NCBI GenBank assembly: GCA_900550005.1
Contig: URQL01000034.1
Span: forward strand, 1-12,444
Direction: 5' to 3'
DNA from: an uncultured Erysipelotrichaceae bacterium
Lineage (GTDB): Bacteria; Bacillota_I; Bacilli_A; Erysipelotrichales; Coprobacillaceae
Length of the DNA: 12,444 bases
In this document: positions 1-5,689 of the stretch, in pieces
Layout: every line of letters begins with the position of its first letter
How positions within the stretch are numbered: position 1 is the first letter of the stretch
Position numbers and translations under genes: made by a program
Notes under the pieces: generated by a model
Database searches by the model: none
Seen by the model: only the letters and a program-made list of their open reading frames with translations
What the model was told of the DNA's origin: nothing

Positions 1-519
1 TCCTGTTAAATCCACTACCGTACTTGCTTGATTCATCTTGCATTCCCCTTTAACGATCATATCAATTCTTCCATCTAATTGTGCTAATGCTTCTTTATCA
101 TTTAAAGCACTTGGTTGATGGGAAATATTTGCACTTGTCACATAGAGTGGGATTTGACATTTAGAAATAAGCAAACATACAAAATCATCATCAGGAATAC
201 GAATACCAATTGTTTGTTTATTATCTTTACTATTCAATATGATGGTAAGATCGCCTGGCATAAAGGCTTCTATAATCTTTCTTTCACGCAAAGATACAAT
301 TGCATAGTCTTCTATTTTATTTTTACTATCAAGCATGAGAGTAAACCTTTTTGACATATCGCGATTTTTAGCTTTAATCAAACGATCAATAGCTTTATCT
401 GAATTATAAATAACACCTAATCCAAATACTGTTTCCGTAGGAAAAGCTACAACGCCATCATTTTTTAAAGTTTCTACTATCGCATCAAGATCTTTTTTTT
501 CTTTGATTATTGTCTTCAT
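1..519 (-). CDS. tsaC: Threonylcarbamoyl-AMP synthase, YrdC/Sua5 family (partial, C-terminus off the left edge)
   Basis: Makes L-threonylcarbamoyl-AMP from threonine, bicarbonate and ATP in the cytoplasm. This is the first step of the t6A37 modification of ANN-decoding tRNAs. The frame is open for 173 codons from ATG to the window edge. Visible YrdC motifs are PTETVFGLG at residues 27-35, the basic KNRDMSKRF segment at 51-59 (KxR nucleotide-binding motif), PGDLT at 88-92, R107-IP, TSAN at 128-131 and STVVD at 166-170. The start is set by GAGGTG (526-531), six bases upstream of the ATG. Whether this is a short YrdC/TsaC protein or a longer Sua5 with an extra C-terminal domain cannot be seen, because the end lies outside the window. 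In B. subtilis the homologue ywlC lies downstream of prfA-prmC; here three other units have come between. The family call is secure. Confidence 0.93.
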   Translation of the reverse strand, partial: MKTIIKEKKDLDAIVETLKNDGVVAFPTETVFGLGVIYNSDKAIDRLIKAKNRDMSKRFTLMLDSKNKIEDYAIVSLRERKIIEAFMPGDLTIILNSKDNKQTIGIRIPDDDFVCLLISKCQIPLYVTSANISHQPSALNDKEALAQLDGRIDMIVKGECKMNQASTVVDLTG

Positions 520-538
520 CACGTTCACCTCACAAGTC

Positions 539-567
539 AACATATCATAAAAACATACAAAATGCAA
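539..567 (-). promoter_or_regulatory. Candidate promoter of the tsaC-like gene
   Basis: On the minus strand, TTGCAT (562-567) and TATGTT (539-544) are 17 bases apart, with a TG one base upstream of the -10 (extended -10 form). The start point would fall near 532, just before the ribosome binding site, giving a very short leader. The match is moderate and judged by eye. Confidence 0.35.
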
Positions 568-580
568 ACATTTCCATAAC

Positions 581-606
581 AAAAAACTACCCTTTAACAG
601 GTAGTT
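581..606 (-). terminator. Intrinsic terminator of the small exported-protein gene
   Basis: The perfect 7-bp arms AACTACC (585-591) and GGTAGTT (600-606) flank an 8-base loop. On the minus strand they are followed by a run of Ts (complement of the As at 581-586). The right arm overlaps the stop codon of the gene that ends at 605. It separates that gene from tsaC. Confidence 0.8.
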
Positions 607-952
607 ATTCAAACAATTCTTTAATCCAGGATTTTGGCTTAATTTCATTATCACAATAATTATTTTTAAATTCTCCTGACAATTCTTTTCCCTTACCATC
701 ACCTAATTTAAAATACACATCATGTCCCACTTTTTCACCTTGATATAACCTAGTCAAATCATTCATCACTTTCTCTTCATCCATTCCTAAAATCATTTCT
801 TGATACGAATGGATAATTTCATTTTTATATTCATAACAAGCTTTAATACCTGCTTCTTGATCATCACTAGCAAAAATATGAAAATGATAAGGCGTATTTA
901 CATTTGTTAAAGTAAAACCAATAAGTAATGTGCAAAATATTTTTCTAAACAT
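605..952 (-). CDS. Small exported or membrane-anchored protein of unknown function
   Basis: I do not recognise this family. The 115-residue product begins MFRKIFCTLLIGFTL, a basic start followed by a hydrophobic stretch that fits a signal peptide or N-terminal anchor. The remainder is charged and hydrophilic, with a Cys-Tyr-Glu-Tyr-Lys segment near residue 38 and a second cysteine near residue 99, so a disulfide is possible if it is exported. The frame continues upstream to position 1000, but GAGGTGAT lies just before the ATG at 950-952, and the longer form would hide the signal sequence behind 16 polar residues, so I chose the inner start. It lies between two terminators and so forms its own unit. 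A weak promoter candidate is AAACAA (995-1000, read TTGTTT) with TACACT (971-976), spaced 18. Confidence 0.6.
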   Translation of the reverse strand: MFRKIFCTLLIGFTLTNVNTPYHFHIFASDDQEAGIKACYEYKNEIIHSYQEMILGMDEEKVMNDLTRLYQGEKVGHDVYFKLGDGKGKELSGEFKNNYCDNEIKPKSWIKELFE

Positions 953-997
953 CTTTATCACCTCAAACAAAGTGTAGACACTATTTTTAATTCTAAA

Positions 998-1024
998 CAA
1001 AAAAAGAGATGCTATGATCTCTTT
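998..1024 (-). terminator. Intrinsic terminator of the ECF S-component gene
   Basis: The perfect 8-bp arms AAAGAGAT (1003-1010) and ATCTCTTT (1017-1024) enclose a 6-base loop, followed on the minus strand by seven or more Ts. The hairpin overlaps the TAG stop at 1012-1014 of the restored transporter frame. That supports the second frame being the true C-terminal end of the gene. Confidence 0.85.
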
Positions 1025-1598
1025 AATTTAAGTACAACAATATTACAAACAACAATAGCTACCAATGCTTCTAATAAGCCATTCGTAAATACCGTTGTCA
1101 ACATGACATTTTTTAATAATTCATAAGCAATTCCTCGACTAGAAGCATAACTTGTACCAAACAGATATAAATTCCACCTAAAACAAGAATAGTATTTGTT
1201 AAAGTGGCTAAAAAAGCGGCACAACTTAACCCAAATTTATTTTGGTACTTTTTATAAATAAATCCTGCTACTAAACCAATCAAAATCCTAGGGACTAAAG
1301 CAATAAGTAAACTATAAACATTACCATGGATTCCCCCTACTTCAATAAATGGACTAAATACAAAAGAAGTTACCGTTGGATTAATAGTATTGATCACAAT
1401 CGAACTTATACCAAATAAACTTCCCATCGCCATCCCTTCTTTAACCCCTAAAATACAAGCCGTTAAAATAACCGGGACATGCATTGTTGTAATTCTAAGA
1501 ACACCCACAGGAATATAACCTAAAGGAGTAAACATTAAAATTAATAGAATTGCTCCCATTAAAGCTAAAAAACTCATTTTAAATACTTTTTTATTCAT
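1012..1598 (-). pseudogene. ECF transporter S component, broken by a frameshift
   Basis: This would be a substrate-binding membrane (S) subunit of an energy-coupling-factor vitamin importer, working with the EcfAA'T module. The first frame (1598 down to 1113) starts MNKKVFKMSFLALMGAILL and carries hydrophobic helices with the PLGYIPVG, RITTMHVPV and FSPFIEVGGIHG segments typical of the PF12822 S-component family. It reaches TLTNTILVLGGIY and then runs into an unrelated tail and stop. A second frame picks up exactly there: LFGTSYASS, then GIAYELLKNV, ending in TNGLLEALVA and a basic tail. The break lies at about 1163-1170. One missing base (or two extra, an AT duplication) would restore a protein of about 195 residues, the usual size. 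The start follows AGGAGG closely. Substrate is not assigned (pantothenate-type S components look most similar from memory). Sequencing error and a recent pseudogene are both possible. Confidence 0.82.
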
Positions 1599-1643
1599 TT
1601 TTCCTCCTACTGTCACTCTTAAAAAGATGCAACGTATCTCTAA

Positions 1644-1672
1644 ATTAAATTTTGTCTATAAGTACATGTCTA
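1644..1672 (-). promoter_or_regulatory. Promoter of the ECF S-component gene
   Basis: On the minus strand, TAGACA (1667-1672) and TTTAAT (1644-1649) are spaced 17 bases, each five of six to consensus. It leaves a leader of about 40 bases before the start at 1598. The leader is too short for most vitamin riboswitches, and I see no known aptamer in it. Confidence 0.55.
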
Positions 1673-1703
1673 CCGATCACATCTTATACGACTTTTCTAT
1701 TAT

Positions 1704-1733
1704 AAAAAAAGTTGTGACAAATTGCCACAACTT
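1704..1733 (-). terminator. Intrinsic terminator of the ThyX-like unit
   Basis: The perfect 8-bp arms AAGTTGTG (1709-1716) and CACAACTT (1726-1733) enclose a 9-base loop, followed on the minus strand by seven Ts. The right arm overlaps the stop codon of the gene ending at 1732. Confidence 0.88.
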
Positions 1734-2358
1734 ATTGACCTTCTTCTAAAAGAATTAATTCTTTTGCATAAGGTAAACTTTCAATCCAATCACATAATGT
1801 ATGCCATTCTTGTAACTTATGATTTTTTCTAGCATGGTAAATATTAATTAATGTTTCATAGTTCATTGTACAAGTACGCATTTGATGATAATTTGTTGGT
1901 AATAATTGAATAATACTATACCATATTGTTTTATCTTTCGTTTTTAAATATTGTTGTCTTAAATCTTCTAGTACTTCAATTACATGGTCTAAACATTCTA
2001 AAGCTTGTTCATTCATATGATCATGACTAAAATCATCACGGCTAAATGCTTTACTTGTAATTTTATGCATTGTACTTGTTGAATTGGCAACTGTTGCTAC
2101 TTTATAAGTATCAAATTCTTTCCACCAATATAAAGGAGCTGTAATATCGATAGAAACGAAAACTTGTCTTAAATATTTACGATGATCACTTCCAGCATGT
2201 GCTAAACGTTTAGCTAAAGAAAGATCATTAGGACCTAAAACATAGTTTCCTTCTTCATCATAAAAGCTATCACTTCTAGACCAACTATTTAGTGGATTTC
2301 TTGCTCCACGCATTGCATTTTCTAAATTCATGACACTACTATTTTTTACGCTTAACAT
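1732..2358 (-). CDS. Divergent ThyX-fold protein of unknown activity
   Basis: A soluble protein of 208 residues whose layout follows flavin-dependent thymidylate synthase (ThyX) without its key motif. MNLENAMRGAR (10-20) sits where ThyX has its N-terminal AAR strand. LAKRLAHAGSDHRKYLRQ (48-65) resembles the helix with the H..E pair. APLYWWKEFDTYK (74-86) sits where ThyX carries RHRxxSxNExSxRY. LLPTNYHQMRTCTMNYETL (152-170) plus the following R177 and EWHTLCDWI (184-192) match the C-terminal LP...N...R..Q.E pattern. The missing RHR motif makes thymidylate synthesis doubtful. From memory, related proteins occur in gut Firmicutes and phages, usually called hypothetical. GGAGG sits before the ATG, and the start overlaps the preceding gene by 7 bases, so the two are translationally coupled. 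The fold assignment is inference. Confidence 0.6.
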   Translation of the reverse strand: MLSVKNSSVMNLENAMRGARNPLNSWSRSDSFYDEEGNYVLGPNDLSLAKRLAHAGSDHRKYLRQVFVSIDITAPLYWWKEFDTYKVATVANSTSTMHKITSKAFSRDDFSHDHMNEQALECLDHVIEVLEDLRQQYLKTKDKTIWYSIIQLLPTNYHQMRTCTMNYETLINIYHARKNHKLQEWHTLCDWIESLPYAKELILLEEGQ

Positions 2359-2633
2359 GTAATAGCCTCCATTAATTTTTCATTTAAATATTCAATTTTA
2401 TCTTGTTCTAATTTTCCTACTAATTGTAAAGAAATCGCATTAATAAGATATTTTTCTGGTGAATCACTATGACTTGCTAAAACGGCTAAAACAGTATCTA
2501 AAACAAGATTTCCTTCTTCATCACTAAATCTTTCATCTTCTAATTGACTTGCTACTTTAGAAATAAAATGTCTTGTTCTTTCATAAAGTTCATCTATATT
2601 ACCTAATTTATCTTGTATGACTTGTTTATTCAT
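2352..2633 (-). CDS. Small acidic helical protein of unknown function, partner of the ThyX-like gene
   Basis: I do not recognise this 93-residue protein. It is acidic, apparently all-helical, with no signal sequence or membrane segment: an N-terminal helix to about residue 33, the turn FSDEEGNLVL (36-45), then two or three helices ending EYLNEKLMEAITC. The ATG follows AGAAGG at a normal distance. It is the first gene of a two-gene unit, and its stop overlaps the start of the ThyX-like gene, which suggests a shared task or a complex. The DEEGNxVL string also occurs near residues 34-41 of the ThyX-like partner. That may be chance or a shared contact surface. Confidence 0.7.
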   Translation of the reverse strand: MNKQVIQDKLGNIDELYERTRHFISKVASQLEDERFSDEEGNLVLDTVLAVLASHSDSPEKYLINAISLQLVGKLEQDKIEYLNEKLMEAITC

Positions 2634-2666
2634 AAATAACCTTCTTTCTTGTTTACTTATAGTATT

Positions 2667-2695
2667 ACTATAGCATAATCTTTCTTATTTTTAAA
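2667..2695 (-). promoter_or_regulatory. Promoter of the ThyX-like unit
   Basis: On the minus strand, TTTAAA (2690-2695) and TATAGT (2667-2672) are spaced 17 bases, with TG one base upstream of the -10 (extended -10). It lies about 30 bases before the start of the 93-residue gene, and a perfect palindrome abuts it upstream. Confidence 0.6.
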
Positions 2696-2699
2696 CTGT

Positions 2700-2728
2700 T
2701 TTAATGTAATAATTTTAATTACATTAAA
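2700..2728 (-). promoter_or_regulatory. Perfect AT-rich palindrome upstream of the -35, possible operator
   Basis: The 11-base arms TTTAATGTAAT (2700-2710) and ATTACATTAAA (2718-2728) are exact inverted repeats around a 7-base centre. They end five bases from the -35 of the ThyX-like unit, a typical site for an activator or repressor. No T-run follows it, so it is not a terminator. I cannot assign a regulator. AT-rich DNA makes palindromes common, but 11 perfect pairs containing G and C is above what chance readily gives. Confidence 0.4.
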
Positions 2729-2818
2729 TTTTATAAAATATTAATACATTTTCATCGAACTAAAGCATCTAAAAAAAGCACATAAAATGAACTTATTTTG
2801 AGAAGTTAACTATCAAAG

Positions 2819-2854
2819 AAAAAAGACTATCGTCTTAATATAAAACAATAGTCT
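2819..2854 (-). terminator. Strong intrinsic terminator closing the prfA operon
   Basis: Read on the minus strand, a long hairpin has outer arms AGACTAT/ATAGTCT (2848-2854 and 2824-2830), one mismatch, then an inner GTTTTA/TAAGAC helix with one G-U pair and a 3-base loop, followed by six Ts. Most of the stem lies in the last codons of the acetyltransferase gene, whose TAG is at 2827-2829. Confidence 0.88.
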
Positions 2855-3324
2855 CCATAAGTTTCATCATAATCGTTTAAACGAAATCCTAAATCAATTA
2901 ACAATCGCATTGAGGCTACATTTCCTTCAACCACATAACCATGAATTTGTGTAATCGGATAATGACTAAATAGATAGTCGATCCATCCTTTAACAGCTTC
3001 TCTGGCATAGCCTAAATGATGGTATTTAGGATCGAAAGTATAACCTATCGTAAACCATGAAGAGCATTCAGGATGAACAGCAACATATAAATCACCAATT
3101 AATGTACCGTTTAATTCAACAGCAACATTACCATTATTATTAAATCCATTAAAAGGATCAAAACGATTCTTGATAATTGTATTTTTAGCATCATCTAACG
3201 TATAATAATCCCAAGATTGATAACGCGCCACTTCTGCCAAACTACGATATTCATACAAAGGAAAGGCATCTTGCATCGTTAAAGGACGAACGATTAAACG
3301 AGAAGTGTTAAAATAAGAGTTCAA
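2827..3324 (-). CDS. GNAT-family N-acetyltransferase, RimJ/RimL-like
   Basis: An acetyl-CoA-dependent N-acetyltransferase, substrate unknown. The protein opens with the RimJ/RimL-type start LNSYFNTSRLIVRPL and follows the GNAT order: strand-helix-strand, GTLIGDLYV near residue 80, the FTIGYTFDPKYHHLGYA acetyl-CoA-binding region (normally RGxGxA) near 94-110, and GNVASMRLLIDLGF near 135-149, a family hallmark. The closing strand is DYCFILRR. At about 165 residues it is full length. The start is GTG at 3327 or TTG at 3324. The AGGGTG at 3330-3335 is five bases from TTG but only two from GTG, so I chose TTG. That binding site overlaps the prmC stop, and the gene is third in the prfA operon. RimI-like acetylation of a ribosomal protein would fit the context but is not shown. 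Confidence 0.9.
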   Translation of the reverse strand: MNSYFNTSRLIVRPLTMQDAFPLYEYRSLAEVARYQSWDYYTLDDAKNTIIKNRFDPFNGFNNNGNVAVELNGTLIGDLYVAVHPECSSWFTIGYTFDPKYHHLGYAREAVKGWIDYLFSHYPITQIHGYVVEGNVASMRLLIDLGFRLNDYDETYGDYCFILRR

Positions 3325-3333
3325 CACATCACC

Positions 3334-4194
3334 CTATTTCTTTTTTACGTTTTTATAAATAAATAACATACGGTTTTTCCCATTCATATCTTTCAAGAAT
3401 TCATAAGAATAATCTGGGAAGTAATGTTTTACTTCTTTTTCCATGGCTTCTCTTTGATCATAACCCATTTCAAAAGCAAGCACCGCTTGATCTTTTAAAA
3501 CGGCTTCTACACTTTCAAAGATTTTACGATAGAAATATAAACCATCATCACCACCAAATAAAGCAACATGAGGTTCATTATCTTTTACAACACTTTCAAT
3601 TTCTTGATGTGCAGGAATATAGGGTGGATTAGATACAAAAATATCCACTTTAATATTTGCATCAATTAGGGGTTGCACCATATCCCCTTGCATAAAAGTG
3701 ATTCCTGCATTGTTTTTAGTTGCATTTTCTTTTGCTACTTCTAACGCTTCATCACTAATATCTGTAGCATAAACTTGTAAACGTGGTTCTTCACATTTTA
3801 AAGAGATTGCTATTGCACCACTTCCAGTTCCTACATCACATAATGTTAAAGGTTGATCTTGATCAAAATAATCATCAATAGCATAAAGTACATTTTCTAC
3901 AAGTTCTTCCGTTTCATAACGAGGAATAAGTACATTGTCATTGACAATAAAATCTCTACCAAAGAAATTTTCAACGCCTTTAATATATTGTATTGGTTTA
4001 CCTGCTAAATATTCTTCAATACCGGCATTAAATTTTTCTACTAAATCATCATCACATTCTTCATCCATCATTAAATATAGTTCATGGGGCTCTTTTTTGG
4101 CAAGATGGTAAAACCAAACTTTCGCTACGTTTTGATCTTTAGCAGACTCGCCTAATCTTTTTTCTGTTTGTCTAATAAGTTCTCTAACTATCAT
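3334..4194 (-). CDS. prmC: Peptide chain release factor N5-glutamine methyltransferase PrmC
   Basis: Methylates the glutamine of the GGQ motif of class-1 release factors using S-adenosylmethionine, which raises termination efficiency. The 286-residue protein has the usual size. An N-terminal helical substrate-recognition domain spans about 1-90. A Rossmann-fold methyltransferase domain follows, with VGTGSGAIAI (121-130) for SAM binding, ATDISDEAL (143-151), and the catalytic NPPY at 189-192 that holds the target glutamine amide. Its ATG overlaps the prfA stop by one base (TAATG), so enzyme and substrate are translationally coupled, as in many bacteria. GGTGA upstream within prfA can serve as its binding site. 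Confidence 0.97.
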   Translation of the reverse strand: MIVRELIRQTEKRLGESAKDQNVAKVWFYHLAKKEPHELYLMMDEECDDDLVEKFNAGIEEYLAGKPIQYIKGVENFFGRDFIVNDNVLIPRYETEELVENVLYAIDDYFDQDQPLTLCDVGTGSGAIAISLKCEEPRLQVYATDISDEALEVAKENATKNNAGITFMQGDMVQPLIDANIKVDIFVSNPPYIPAHQEIESVVKDNEPHVALFGGDDGLYFYRKIFESVEAVLKDQAVLAFEMGYDQREAMEKEVKHYFPDYSYEFLKDMNGKNRMLFIYKNVKKK

Positions 4195-5267
4195 TATTGT
4201 TCACCAGCTAGTTTTAATCTTTGATCTTCATTAATTAATGCCGTTAACAAATCATCGATTTTTCCATCCATAATACGATCTAATTGTTGGCTTGTATAAC
4301 CAATACGGTGATCTGTTACACGGTTTTGAGGATAGTTATAAGTTCTAATTTTTTCAGCACGATCTCCAGTACCGATTTTACTTTTTCTTTCACTACCAAT
4401 AGCTTCATCTTGTTCTCTTTGCATTTTATCATAAATACGTGTAATCAAAGCTTTCATTGCTTTATCACGGTTATCATGTTGACTACGTCCATCTTGGCTT
4501 GAAGCAACGATTCCTGTAGGTAAGTGGGTAATACGAACAGCTGAATCGGTTTTATTAATATGTTGCCCTCCAGCTCCAGATGCACGGTAAGTATCAATTC
4601 TTAAATCACCTGGATTAATTTCAACATCCACTTCTTCTGCTTCTGGCATGACAAGTACAGTTGCTGTTGAAGTGTGGATACGTCCTTGTGTTTCAGTTTT
4701 AGGAACACGTTGAACACGATGTGATCCTGATTCAAATTTTAATTTAGAATAAACACCATCACCTTTAACCATAAAAGAAATATTAGAGAAACCTCCAGCT
4801 TCTGCTTCCATTGCTTCCATGATTTCAATTGACCATCCTTGTGATTCAGCATATTTAGAATACATTCTAAATAAATCTCCAGCAAAGATATTTCCTTCAT
4901 CACCACCAGCAGCACCACGGATTTCAACGATAACGTTTTTATCATCATTAGGATCTTTAGGAATAAGTTCGATGTGAAGTTTTTCTTCTACAACTTTGAA
5001 TCTATCTTCTAATTCATCTAATTCCATTTTAGCCATTTCTTTAATATCCGGATCATCTTCTTTTAATAATTCTTTTGCTTCTTCAATACCTGTTGTAATT
5101 TTTTTATACTCTTGGTATAAATCATAGGCATTTTGTAAAGAAGCTTGTTCTTTTGTTACTTCTGTCATTTTCTTTATATCTTCACCAATGCTAGGATCCA
5201 TTAACATTTGGTTTAATTCTTCATATCTTCTTTCCATTGACTCTAAACGTTCAATCATATTATTCAT
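4194..5267 (-). CDS. prfA: Peptide chain release factor 1 (RF1)
   Basis: Recognises UAA and UAG in the ribosomal A site and triggers peptide release. At 357 residues it is full length. The order is an N-terminal helical domain (about 1-100), the core with IRGAAGGDEGNIF (116-128), HRVQRVPKTETQGRIHTS (183-200) holding the stop-codon-reading PxT tripeptide as PKT (189-191), and RASGAGGQHINK (228-239) with the catalytic GGQ at 233-235. PxT rather than SPF identifies RF1 over RF2. The first ATG is chosen because AGGAGG (5276-5281) lies eight bases upstream. It heads the prfA-prmC-GNAT operon; I found no clear promoter in the spacer before it, which contains the two structured repeats. Confidence 0.98.
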   Translation of the reverse strand: MNNMIERLESMERRYEELNQMLMDPSIGEDIKKMTEVTKEQASLQNAYDLYQEYKKITTGIEEAKELLKEDDPDIKEMAKMELDELEDRFKVVEEKLHIELIPKDPNDDKNVIVEIRGAAGGDEGNIFAGDLFRMYSKYAESQGWSIEIMEAMEAEAGGFSNISFMVKGDGVYSKLKFESGSHRVQRVPKTETQGRIHTSTATVLVMPEAEEVDVEINPGDLRIDTYRASGAGGQHINKTDSAVRITHLPTGIVASSQDGRSQHDNRDKAMKALITRIYDKMQREQDEAIGSERKSKIGTGDRAEKIRTYNYPQNRVTDHRIGYTSQQLDRIMDGKIDDLLTALINEDQRLKLAGEQ

Positions 5268-5367
5268 AAGAATTTCCTCCTAATCTTTTATATAAAAAAA
5301 TAGTCACCATTTCATTTTTATCACAAAAATAGCATAAAGTCCATAAAATATTCCCTAAAAATGGGGA

Positions 5368-5499
5368 AAGGTACTACTTTCGTAGTACCTTGGGGATTAG
5401 AGTAGGTGCTTATATTTTTTGGGAGAGGGGCACCTACATCATTATTATTGTCCTTCGACAAAGGATATAATACAAGAGAAATATGAATTTTATGTGAAC
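5368..5499 (-). ncRNA. Structured RNA-like element, copy 1 (prfA-proximal)
   Basis: One of two diverged copies in the spacer between tdk and prfA. Read on the minus strand it has, in order: a GTTCA/ATTCATATTT/TGTATTAT block (about 5466-5499); a small hairpin GTC-GAAG-GAC (5450-5459), extendable to five pairs; a conserved ACAATAATAAT; a hairpin of GTAGGTGC with GCACCTAC (8 pairs, arms 5430-5437 and 5402-5409) whose 20-base loop displays CTCTCCC (5421-5427); a short CCCC; and a 10-pair hairpin closed by a GAAA tetraloop (5368-5391). The minus strand is chosen because GAAA is a GNRA loop and all neighbours run that way. No clear promoter or T-run terminator is visible. It may be a small RNA, a leader element of prfA or a repeat family. 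I match it to no RNA family I know. The remaining 100 bases up to prfA show only a weak hairpin (TTCCC/GGGAA, 5351-5367) and AT-rich DNA. Confidence 0.5.
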
Positions 5500-5551
5500 T
5501 TTTAGTCATATTGTTCAAAAAACTGTACAATTTCTCATTTTTTAAAGGGAT

Positions 5552-5685
5552 AAGGTACTACTTTCGTAGTACCCGGGGAAATTTTATGTAGGTTATTTGT
5601 TTGGGAGAGTTTATTCCTACATTTATATTATTATTGTCTTTCGACGTGATTAATAATACAAAATAAATATGAATTAATTATGAAC
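5552..5685 (-). ncRNA. Structured RNA-like element, copy 2 (tdk-proximal)
   Basis: Same layout as copy 1, shifted by 184 bases. On the minus strand: GTTCATAAT...ATTCATATTT...TGTATTAT; a hairpin GTC-GAAA-GAC (5636-5645); ACAATAATAAT; ATGTAGG paired with CCTACAT (7 pairs, arms 5616-5622 and 5586-5592) around a 23-base loop that again shows CTCTCCC (5603-5609); TTCCCC; and the identical 8-pair GAAA hairpin (5554-5573). Primary sequence differs in the middle stem: copy 1 extends the helix inward, copy 2 extends it outward, while CTCTCCC and the GAAA hairpin stay fixed. That pattern points to selection on RNA structure and loop sequence. It begins four bases after the tdk stop, so it could also be part of the tdk 3' untranslated region. 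No T-run follows. Confidence 0.5.
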
Positions 5686-5689
5686 CTGA

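Noticed and set aside
115..354. Plus-strand frame opposite tsaC.
   Set aside because: Antisense shadow of a conserved YrdC coding region, with no binding site or family resemblance.
953..1000. Longer start for the small exported protein.
   Set aside because: It would precede a clear signal-like helix and lacks its own binding site, while GAGGTGAT fits the inner ATG.
1599..1708. Vitamin riboswitch before the ECF S component.
   Set aside because: The likely promoter at 1644-1672 leaves only about 40 bases of leader, and no known TPP, FMN, cobalamin, folate or preQ1 motif is seen.
5402..5437. TTTGGGAG on the plus strand recalls part of a purine riboswitch.
   Set aside because: The rest of the purine aptamer (three-way junction and its conserved loops) is absent, and the plus strand lacks the GNRA-capped hairpin.
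5466..5471. A perfect TATAAT on the plus strand within copy 1, a possible promoter.
   Set aside because: No -35 at 16-18 bases, no extended -10, and copy 2 does not keep it; nothing coding lies downstream on the plus strand.
5321..5530. A minus-strand open frame of 69 codons across copy 1.
   Set aside because: It runs through the structured repeat, has no ribosome binding site, and its sequence looks like translated hairpin arms.
5368..5685. The repeated units as a CRISPR array or insertion-sequence ends.
   Set aside because: Only two copies, about 130 bases each and diverged, with no short regular spacers, no transposase and no target-site duplication.
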